Below are positions 1-4,959 of a DNA stretch of 8,299 nucleotides, in pieces. The DNA lies in contig JAGMEZ010000086.1 in the NCBI GenBank assembly GCA_023127905.1, forward strand, positions 1-8,299, given 5' to 3'. The notes under the pieces are model-generated. The model made no database searches, was not told where the DNA came from, and was given only the letters and a program-made list of their open reading frames with translations. The position numbers and the translations under genes are program-made. Within the stretch, counting starts at the first letter, position 1; each line of letters starts with the position of its first letter. The DNA is from Caldifarciminota bacterium. GTDB lineage: Bacteria; Hydrothermota; E44-bin80.

Positions 1-581
1 TTTTTATAAATTTGCTCTTCTTGAATACCAACGTCAGGTTCAATCTTTAACAGCCAAGCATCAGTCAAGCCTGCACCAATTGATGCTGTCTTCCCTCCGA
101 TAATGAATCCACCATCGAAGGTTTGTTGGATTGAATAACCTATATCATATTCTAATCCTCCGTAGATTCTTGCCCAAAGTGAATCTCCATTTGAATCAGT
201 CTTTATTAACCAAACATCCCTTGAACCAGGACCAAAAGATTGTGTTTCTCCTATAATTATATATCCTCCATCTAAAGTTTGTTGAACAGACATTCCAACT
301 TCAGTTCCTGATCTTCCATAAGTGTTTGTCCAGATAGTATCTCCAAGTGAGTCTGTTTTTACAAGCCAAACATCATTCCAAATACCAACATTAAACGATC
401 TCGTTTCACCTACGAAAATATATCCTCTATCAGATGTTTGTTTTACTGATTCGCAGGCATCTTCAAGTGTTCCTCCATAAGTTCTTGTCCACACTGTATC
501 AGGGGGAGATTGAGCAGGAAGGTTAAATATTAGAAAGAGTATGAAAAAAACAGCAATGATAAATATTTTTAGCGGTTTCAT
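1..581 (-). CDS. Secreted repeat protein, N-terminal part (3' truncated by window edge)
   Basis: The frame is open from an ATG at 581-579 to the left edge, giving 193 codons without a stop. Residues 1-23 form a signal peptide: Lys at 2 and 5, a long hydrophobic stretch (IFIIAVFFILFLIFNL), then PAQS as a plausible cleavage site. After it come about three repeats of 48-50 residues, each with W..(T/I)YGG-like, S(V/I)(K/Q)QT.D.G(Y/F)I..G.T and D(V/A)WL(V/I/L)K(T/I) blocks, at roughly residues 31-83, 84-135 and 136-183. Such units are common in exported proteins of FCB and candidate-phylum bacteria, often ahead of a C-terminal type A sorting domain. Here the last visible residues, EPDVGIQEEQIYK, look like the linker leading to such a tail, but the tail is outside the window. 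An A/G-rich AAAGAAG lies 6 nt before the ATG as a weak ribosome site. Precise function is unknown; surface or extracellular location is inferred. Confidence 0.8.
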   Translation of the reverse strand, partial: MKPLKIFIIAVFFILFLIFNLPAQSPPDTVWTRTYGGTLEDACESVKQTSDRGYIFVGETRSFNVGIWNDVWLVKTDSLGDTIWTNTYGRSGTEVGMSVQQTLDGGYIIIGETQSFGPGSRDVWLIKTDSNGDSLWARIYGGLEYDIGYSIQQTFDGGFIIGGKTASIGAGLTDAWLLKIEPDVGIQEEQIYK

Positions 582-650
582 ATTAATCTTCTTTAATTAA
601 TTTTTACTTGCTTACTTTTACCCATTTTGCCCAGTTTTGTCCACTCTATA

Positions 651-703
651 GTCACAATTTGGTCACAAGAATTTATACTTTTATGGTCACTATTTGGACA
701 CTT
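651..703. promoter_or_regulatory. Imperfect direct repeat with GTCAC boxes upstream of the secreted-protein gene
   Basis: Two 18-bp copies, GTCACAATTTGGTCACAA (651-668) and GTCACTATTTGGACACTT (686-703), match at 14 of 18 positions and start 35 bp apart. Each copy itself carries two GTCAC/GACAC boxes 11-12 bp apart, roughly one helical turn, and a further GTCCAC lies at 639-644. The cluster lies 70-125 bp upstream of the minus-strand gene starting at 581, in a gap with no coding potential. That spacing and position would suit an operator for a dimeric regulator, but no regulator gene is in view and no clear -10/-35 pair was found, so the regulatory role is inferred only. Confidence 0.3.
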
Positions 704-839
704 AGATTTTATGACTAAATATTCATTTTTATTAATTGAAAACTTCGTCACTTGTGCAATTTTTGTAATTTATAAAATCAATCACCATTAAAGAATTTCT
801 ATAAATTGCAATAATTTTTTATTTCATTTCACTTCTCAA

Positions 840-1544
840 TTAAAATTCCTGATAAAGTGATATTGATTTGCCCTTTAGTTTTCCTTTTGGAGAAACAGTA
901 TAATTCGCTTCCACGAGACGGAATCGGTAATCACTCTTATAATAAAAGTATAGCTGTACTTCAAAACAGTTTTCTTTCCTTTTTACTGTCGGGGGTGTAA
1001 TATCATGCTTTAATATATCTTTAATTCTCAAATACAAACTATCATTTTCAATAATTTCGCTGGGGAACCCCATTTCTAAAGTATTAAGAGCCTCTAGTAT
1101 TGAGAAAGGTAGTTGTTTAATTGAATTAAGATAAATTAATTCATAATCCGGGTGACTATGACTGAACCTTAAGAATTCTTTTACCAATTGCAATGCTGCA
1201 GAATCATTTTCAACCAAATAAGATTCTTTTTCAATAAGCCTATTAAATCCCGATTCCTCTGATATCAAATAAATTGAATCACCACGTAGAGCAACTACTA
1301 CAAAGAAGTCAAAGCCCATTATTAAGTCCATATAACCAAAGACAGGAGGTTTAAATAACCATGTTGCAAATTGACCATGTCTAATTACTCTTGCTTTCAT
1401 TGGATAATCAGCATAATAGACTCTTAAGTATTCTCTTACTTTACGATCTAACAATGTGCCCTGACGGTTCACTTCTGGTGCACATCTTGTTAATACTATG
1501 ACTATGAATAATAAATAATACAGAAAATAGTATTTTCTAATCAT
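840..1544 (-). CDS. Hypothetical exported protein, possible lipoprotein
   Basis: This is a 234-residue protein of unrecognised family. The N-terminus has basic residues at 3-4 followed by a hydrophobic segment (residues 5-18) and then LTRC with Cys21, which resembles a lipobox. Arg at -1 is atypical (Gly, Ala or Ser is usual), so lipidation is uncertain and a plain signal anchor is the alternative. The rest is soluble, with alternating hydrophobic and aromatic stretches suggesting a mixed alpha/beta fold. A beta-rich C-terminal part (about residues 185-232, FEVQLYFYYKSDYRFRLVEANYTV) ends in a basic KGKLKGK loop. There are no metal-binding or catalytic motifs I can name. The only in-frame ATG that retains the signal segment is the one at 1544-1542, and no Shine-Dalgarno-like sequence precedes it. 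It stands alone, separated by 258 bp from the downstream secreted-protein gene. No terminator hairpin follows its stop. Confidence 0.72.
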   Translation of the reverse strand: MIRKYYFLYYLLFIVIVLTRCAPEVNRQGTLLDRKVREYLRVYYADYPMKARVIRHGQFATWLFKPPVFGYMDLIMGFDFFVVVALRGDSIYLISEESGFNRLIEKESYLVENDSAALQLVKEFLRFSHSHPDYELIYLNSIKQLPFSILEALNTLEMGFPSEIIENDSLYLRIKDILKHDITPPTVKRKENCFEVQLYFYYKSDYRFRLVEANYTVSPKGKLKGKSISLYQEF

Positions 1545-1572
1545 TTATGGTAATTAACGTTATCTATTCGCG

Positions 1573-1595
1573 AAAATGGGGACAGCGACCATTTT
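1573..1595. repeat. REP-like palindrome, left copy of inverted pair
   Basis: A 23-nt element has perfect 7-bp arms, AAAATGG (1573-1579) and CCATTTT (1589-1595), around the 9-nt loop GGACAGCGA. Its core and right side, ACAGCGACCATTTTTT (1582-1597), are repeated in inverted orientation at 1905-1920. Size and shape fit REP-type elements, which are mobilised in trans by IS200-like REP-associated transposases. No transposase is visible in the window. Confidence 0.5.
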
Positions 1596-1906
1596 TTTTC
1601 TCTTTTTTCTCTTTCGTGGTCTTCCCTTTGTTGGTGAGAGGGGCAGACGTTGAAATTTCGCTTGCACTGCCATCTTTCCATCCCATTCCTTCATCGTTTC
1701 GAATACAAGTAAACCAAGTAAACATGTTAATGCTCTTTTTGAATTACCGAAGCATCTTGATTTAATATAGAATAATTTTAAAGGAGTGTCAAGGATTATT
1801 ACTCCCCCTTATTCCCTATGCCTTATTTGACGTATGAGAAAACTTAAAAAAGTTATCTTATGTTATATCAGAAAAATCCTCACAAAACCTACATGATCTC
1901 AGGCAA

Positions 1907-1929
1907 AAAATGGTCGCTGTTGCAATTTT
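1907..1929. repeat. REP-like palindrome, right copy of inverted pair
   Basis: This 23-nt element is the inverted counterpart of 1573-1595: its reverse complement agrees at 20 of 23 positions, including 14 consecutive bases that cover the core and one arm. Its own arms, AAAATGG and CAATTTT, pair at 6 of 7 positions, so it looks like a slightly decayed copy. The two copies enclose about 310 bp with no gene. Confidence 0.45.
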
Positions 1930-1942
1930 ACCTACAATACAT

Positions 1943-1964
1943 GGGCAGACACACAGGTCTGCCC
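1943..1964. repeat. GC-rich palindrome with 8-bp arms
   Basis: GGGCAGAC (1943-1950) and GTCTGCCC (1957-1964) are perfect inverted arms around ACACAG. The flanks, CTACAATACAT before and CTACAG after, share a CTACA word. From general familiarity, strings of this type (GGGCAGAC...GTCTGCCCCTAC) recur between genes in many environmental bacterial genomes; here there is one copy. A transcribed hairpin is possible, but no T-run follows it, so it is not a normal terminator. Confidence 0.5.
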
Positions 1965-1977
1965 CTACAGAACCGCC

Positions 1978-1996
1978 GCAACGACACCGTCGTTGC
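1978..1996. repeat. Second palindrome, 8-bp arms with 3-nt loop
   Basis: GCAACGAC (1978-1985) and GTCGTTGC (1989-1996) are perfectly complementary around ACC. It begins 13 bp after the end of the previous palindrome, and the two probably belong to one composite intergenic element. No T-run follows it on either strand. Confidence 0.45.
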
Positions 1997-2131
1997 ACTC
2001 CATAAAACATCACAAATTGCAACAACAGGAGTTGTGCTCGGCATGCGAGAAGCAACGTTTAAGCGAGTCAAGTTTTCCCCAACCCACATAATCCATGCCC
2101 GACTTGATGCACCCCAAAAAGGAATTTTTTA

Positions 2132-2159
2132 TTAGACAAAAGGAAAAAAATAGTATATA
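2132..2159 (+). promoter_or_regulatory. Possible acpS promoter with near-leaderless start
   Basis: TTAGAC (2132-2137) and TATATA (2154-2159) are separated by 16 bp and resemble weak -35 and -10 hexamers. The acpS ATG starts only 9 bases after the -10 box, so transcription from here would yield an almost leaderless message. AAGG at 2159-2162, 5 nt before the ATG, could instead act as a short ribosome-binding site on a longer transcript. Both motifs are weak in this AT-rich context. Confidence 0.22.
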
Positions 2160-2167
2160 AGGTTACT

Positions 2168-2524
2168 ATGACTGTTGGAATTGATATTGTCGAGGTTAAA
2201 AGAATTGAGAAAGTAATAAAAAAATGGGGTGATCGTTTTATCAAAAGGGTCTTCCTTCCAGCAGAAATCGAATTCTGCAAATCAAACAGAAATCCGTATA
2301 TCTACTTCTCTGCTCGGTTTGCCGCAAAAGAGGCATTCTCCAAAGCTCTTGGAACCGGAATACGAGTGCTTAGCTGGAAGGATATTGAAGTTAAGCAAAA
2401 TGAGATGGGAAAACCCTACCTTATATTAAGTGGTAAATCGAAAAAACTCCTCGGAAAAAGAAATTTAGATATTTCAATTTCTGATACAGATAATTTAGCC
2501 ACTGCAATCGTAATTATTGAATAA
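2168..2524 (+). CDS. acpS: Holo-[acyl-carrier-protein] synthase (AcpS)
   Basis: This cytosolic enzyme transfers the 4'-phosphopantetheine arm of coenzyme A to the conserved Ser of acyl carrier protein, the step that activates ACP for fatty acid and lipid A synthesis. The 118 residues match the usual AcpS length (about 115-130). The N-terminal GIDIVEVKRIE carries the Mg-binding Asp6. The signature ARFAAKEAFSKALGTGI (residues 49-65) carries Glu55 and Lys54. The later GKPYL block (76-80) and the C-terminal ISISDTDNLATAIVIIE strand are also typical. The last block has Asp where some homologues have His (S-H); as I recall it, E. coli AcpS also lacks that His, so it need not impair function. The ATG at 2168 places GIDIVE right at the N-terminus as expected, with AAGG 5 nt upstream. 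It is not next to its common partners (nnr, alr, pdxJ) and sits alone between two repeat-rich gaps. Family assignment is firm. Confidence 0.95.
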   Translation: MTVGIDIVEVKRIEKVIKKWGDRFIKRVFLPAEIEFCKSNRNPYIYFSARFAAKEAFSKALGTGIRVLSWKDIEVKQNEMGKPYLILSGKSKKLLGKRNLDISISDTDNLATAIVIIE

Positions 2525-2550
2525 ATGTAGAGTGAATTAATGCTATGCAT

Positions 2551-2600
2551 TGGAAGTAACCCTTCGACTTCGCTCAGGATGGAAGTTAACCTTCGGTTGG
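2551..2600. repeat. Direct repeat around a CCTTCGACTTCGCTCAGG-type fragment
   Basis: TGGAAGTAACCCTTCG (2551-2566) and TGGAAGTTAACCTTCG (2580-2595) are near-identical and start 29 bp apart; a third TGGAAG starts at 2598. The first copy runs into CCCTTCGACTTCGCTCAGGA (2560-2579), a string I associate with dispersed intergenic repeats of many bacterial genomes. The direct repeat may be the scar or duplicated target of its insertion. Confidence 0.4.
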
Positions 2601-2660
2601 AAGAAGCTGCAACATTATATTGAATTGCAAGTTAAAAGGAAGAAGTTTGTAAGAATAATT

Positions 2661-2700
2661 GTGTATTGATAGTGTATTAGTAGTTATTGGTAGTTATTCG
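2661..2700. repeat. Two adjacent short doublets (10-11 bp)
   Basis: GTGTATT occurs at 2661-2667 and again at 2672-2678, an 11-bp period. It is followed directly by TAGTTATTGG (2681-2690) and TAGTTATTCG (2691-2700), a 10-bp tandem pair with one mismatch. These look like slippage-type duplications. Confidence 0.45.
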
Positions 2701-2749
2701 TCGATAGAGTTAATTGGTTGAAATAAAATGGAAGAGACTATATCGTTTC

Positions 2750-2785
2750 ATTGGTTTAATTGGTTAGATTGGTTAGATTGGTTGG
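2750..2785. repeat. 9-bp tandem repeat ATTGGTTAG, four units
   Basis: The units are ATTGGTTTA, ATTGGTTAG, ATTGGTTAG and ATTGGTTGG, contiguous from 2750 to 2785; a solitary ATTGGTTG lies at 2712-2719. The unit length is a multiple of three, but the stretch is not inside any plausible gene. Confidence 0.65.
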
Positions 2786-2823
2786 AAGACAAAGGATTAA
2801 ACGATAATAACGATCAAAACGCT

Positions 2824-2841
2824 CTAAACGAACTAAACGAA
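2824..2841. repeat. 9-bp tandem repeat CTAAACGAA, two exact units plus degenerate copies
   Basis: CTAAACGAA occurs at 2824-2832 and 2833-2841. Related words, TTAAACGAT (2797-2805) and ATAACGAT (2807-2814), lie just upstream, so the array was probably longer. It has the same 9-bp period as the ATTGGTTAG array 40 bp upstream but a different unit. Confidence 0.5.
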
Positions 2842-2868
2842 GTTAGTTGCTAAAGTTTATAATTATGA

Positions 2869-2900
2869 GATTGCCACGTCGCTTTGCTCCTCGCAATGAC
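2869..2900. repeat. Fragment of a widely dispersed ATTGC...GCAAT intergenic repeat
   Basis: Terminal words ATTGC (2870-2874) and GCAAT (2893-2897) are inverted around CACGTCGCTTTGCTCCTC. Close relatives of this string recur between genes in many unrelated environmental bacterial genomes, by general familiarity. A further fragment with inverted AGGTT-GA-AACCT (2966-2977) follows about 70 bp downstream and may be the remnant of another such element. Confidence 0.4.
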
Positions 2901-3038
2901 CCCGTATAACCACCAAGTAATAAAATGTAAATCCTGCGTGGTAGACGGGGCAAGCAAACTTGTGCAGGTTGAAACCTATAATCCAGGAATTAAACGTATT
3001 AACGATTGAAGTTGTTTTAGTTCTAAAATTTAGAAAAA

Positions 3039-4949
3039 ATGCTTAATCTTTTATCACTTTCAAAGAGTTATGGAGATCAATTACTTTTTTCTGATCTTAC
3101 CCTTCATATCAATGACAGGGAAAGAATCGGTCTTATTGGTCCTAACGGTTCTGGAAAGACAACACTACTTAGAATCATAACGGGGGAAATACCGCCGGAT
3201 AAAGGTTCCATTAGTTGTCCAAAAAACTCATTGATAGGTTATCTCCCTCAGAATCTTGTTGAGTTAAGAGGTTCTACTGTAATGGATGAAGTATTGAGTG
3301 GATTCTCAGAAATTATGGAATTGAGAAAAGAACTGCGTGAGAAAGAACTAATGGGAATTGATACTGAAGAAGTAGCTAAAATATATGCAGAAATAAGCAA
3401 TAGGTATAATGAACTAAATGGCTTTTCTATTGAAAATGAGGCAAAGGAGATATTAAGAGGTATGGGTTTTAGTGAGGAAGACTTCGAAAGGAAAACAGAG
3501 GAGTTTAGTGGCGGATGGCAGATGCGAATCCTTCTTTCACGAATACTTCTTATTAAGCCAGACATTCTCCTTCTCGATGAACCAACAAATCATCTTGATA
3601 CAGAGGTTTTAAATTGGTTAGAAAATTACCTTAATGGTTTCAAAGGCATCATTTTTGCCGTTACCCATGATCGGTATTTCCTTAATAGATTCACCAGAAG
3701 AATCTGTGAATTGAGTATTGGCAAAATAAAAAATTACTATGGAAGTTATGAAGATTTTCTTTTTGAAAAAGCCCATATAAAAGAAACTGTAAGAAAAAAG
3801 TATCACGAACAGGAAAAGAAAATAAAAGAAATCCAGTGGTTTATAAATAAGTTCAAGGCAAAAAAGGATGTGAGAGGAAGGGTAAGAAGCAGGATAAAGA
3901 TGCTTGAAAAAATGGAGAGGATAGAATTGCCAAAAGAAACAAAATCTATGCATTTTAATTTTCCTCAACCATCAAGAAGTGGACTTGTAACTTTAACACT
4001 CTCAGGTATCAGAAAATCATACGGCAGCAATCTCGTTCTTGAAGGAATCGATTTTACGCTTGACAGGGGTGATTCTATCGGATTTGTTGGTCCAAATGGC
4101 ATAGGAAAATCAACGCTACTTCGTATTCTTGCAGGAGAAGAGGGATTTGACAATGGGAGAAGAAAGATTGGTCACAACGTTACAATACAATTTTTCTCAC
4201 AGGAAGATTTAACCCTTGAAGCACAAGGTAATACTGTCCTTGAGGAAGCACAAATAACAGCACCCGAGCTTGAAATCTCAAGGTTGAGAAGCTACCTTGG
4301 TGCATTCCTTTTTACAGGGAACGATGTGGAGAAACGAATCGAGGTATTATCTGGCGGTGAAAGAAGCCGATTAAAACTTGCCAAGATGTTATTAAAACCT
4401 GCTAATCTTCTAATCCTTGACGAGCCATCCAACCACCTCGATTTACAGGGAAAGGAAGTACTGGAGGAAGCACTCTCTCAATTCACTGGAACAATTATTC
4501 TTGTATCACATGACAGATTTATGCTTGATAAGGTTTGCAACAAAACCGCTACAATAACTGATAAACAATTAAAACTGTACTGGGGTAACTATTCATACTA
4601 CCATGATAAAAGAAAAGAGGAACAAGTAGAAGAAAGAGTAAGGGAAAAAGGAATATCCGGAAAGAAAAAGACAAAGGAACGAAAAAGAAGAGAAGCAGAA
4701 AAACGGAATCTTATCTATCTGAAAAAGGAGGAGATTGAAAAACTTGAGAATTCTATTATCGAAATGGAAGAAGATATTGAAGGAAAGGAAAAATTATTAT
4801 TACATCCAGAAATATATAAGAGTGGCTCAGAAGTAAAAAAAACAATTAAAGAGATTGAAATCTTAAAAACCGAACTTGAAAATTTATACTTCAATTGTGG
4901 AGAAAAACAGAAATTACTGGATAACTTGATAGAGAATTTACAAATTTAG
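3039..4949 (+). CDS. ABC-F family ATPase (Uup/YfmR-type ribosome-associated protein)
   Basis: A soluble protein of 636 residues with two ABC ATPase domains in tandem and no membrane segments, the hallmark of ABC-F proteins, which act at the ribosomal E site on stalled or slow translation. Domain 1 has Walker A GPNGSGKT (34-41), signature FSGGWQ (156-161), Walker B ILLLDEPTNHLD (176-187, catalytic Glu181) and H-loop His210. Domain 2 has GPNGIGKS (351-358), LSGGE (437-441), LLILDEPSNHLD (457-468, Glu462) and His491. The inter-domain linker (about 240-300) is charged and helical, with RGRVRSRIKMLEKMERIELP, matching the tRNA-contacting P-site motif region. Residues 525-636 form a Lys/Glu-rich region with a C-terminal coiled coil, as in Uup and related members. 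All catalytic residues are present. The ATG gives the expected MLNLLSLSKSYG start; there is little Shine-Dalgarno signal. Antibiotic-resistance ABC-F proteins share this layout, but housekeeping function is more likely. The subgroup (Uup, YfmR or YdiF) cannot be fixed by eye. Confidence 0.93.
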   Translation: MLNLLSLSKSYGDQLLFSDLTLHINDRERIGLIGPNGSGKTTLLRIITGEIPPDKGSISCPKNSLIGYLPQNLVELRGSTVMDEVLSGFSEIMELRKELREKELMGIDTEEVAKIYAEISNRYNELNGFSIENEAKEILRGMGFSEEDFERKTEEFSGGWQMRILLSRILLIKPDILLLDEPTNHLDTEVLNWLENYLNGFKGIIFAVTHDRYFLNRFTRRICELSIGKIKNYYGSYEDFLFEKAHIKETVRKKYHEQEKKIKEIQWFINKFKAKKDVRGRVRSRIKMLEKMERIELPKETKSMHFNFPQPSRSGLVTLTLSGIRKSYGSNLVLEGIDFTLDRGDSIGFVGPNGIGKSTLLRILAGEEGFDNGRRKIGHNVTIQFFSQEDLTLEAQGNTVLEEAQITAPELEISRLRSYLGAFLFTGNDVEKRIEVLSGGERSRLKLAKMLLKPANLLILDEPSNHLDLQGKEVLEEALSQFTGTIILVSHDRFMLDKVCNKTATITDKQLKLYWGNYSYYHDKRKEEQVEERVREKGISGKKKTKERKRREAEKRNLIYLKKEEIEKLENSIIEMEEDIEGKEKLLLHPEIYKSGSEVKKTIKEIEILKTELENLYFNCGEKQKLLDNLIENLQI

Positions 4950-4959
4950 AAATAAATTC

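Larger units (their letters stand above)
1545..2167. other. Non-coding, repeat-bearing gap between divergent genes
   Basis: This 623-bp stretch separates the minus-strand hypothetical gene from acpS on the plus strand. Short open frames occur in it on both strands, but their translations are low-complexity or run straight through palindromes and resemble no protein family. What it does hold is a pair of inverted 23-nt REP-like palindromes (1573-1595 and 1907-1929), two GC-rich palindromes (1943-1964 and 1978-1996), and an AT-rich run into the acpS start. Base composition changes sharply around 1940-2060, which is much richer in GC than the flanking genes. This suggests that inserted repeat debris, rather than a decayed gene, fills the gap. 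The divergent promoters for the two flanking genes must lie here. Confidence 0.6.
2525..3038. other. Non-coding gap built of short tandem repeats and dispersed-repeat fragments
   Basis: There is no credible gene in these 514 bp between acpS and the ABC-F gene. The stretch is a mosaic: TGGAAGT(T)AACC(C)TTCG twice (2551-2566, 2580-2595), GTGTATT and TAGTTATT(G/C)G doublets (2661-2700), four 9-bp ATTGGTTAG-like units (2750-2785), two exact CTAAACGAA units (2824-2841), and fragments resembling repeats that recur between genes in many environmental genomes (2560-2580, 2869-2900, 2960-2980). The ABC-F promoter should lie at its right end, but I could not assign hexamers with normal spacing, and no Shine-Dalgarno sequence is evident before the ATG at 3039. 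Confidence 0.6.

Noticed and set aside
1547..1765. Possible 72-residue plus-strand gene
   Set aside because: It begins inside the gap beside the hypothetical gene, runs through the REP-like palindrome, has no ribosome site and encodes a Phe-rich low-complexity string without family resemblance. The reverse strand here (ending ...KEKKEKKNGRCPHFRE) could be a decayed transposase tail, but that cannot be supported.
1783..1805. GGAGT...ACTCC inverted repeat as a terminator or riboswitch stem
   Set aside because: Only 5 bp of pairing with a 13-nt loop and no T-run; no gene ends next to it and no conserved riboswitch core is visible.
1858..2135. Overlapping short open frames on both strands (65 and 91 residues)
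   Set aside because: Both are read-throughs of GC-rich palindromes; the Cys-rich minus-strand translation and the plus-strand one show no domain, no ribosome site and no codon bias like that of the real genes.
2068..2280. Minus-strand frame overlapping the 5' part of acpS
   Set aside because: It is a shadow of the firmly identified acpS gene and has no family resemblance.
2750..2841. Tandem 9-bp repeats as a CRISPR array
   Set aside because: The units are contiguous with no spacers and far shorter than CRISPR repeats, and no cas gene is present.
3006..3029. TTGAAG / TAAAAT as promoter of the ABC-F gene
   Set aside because: The spacer is only 12 bp, too short for a normal sigma-70 promoter, and such words are common in this AT-rich gap.
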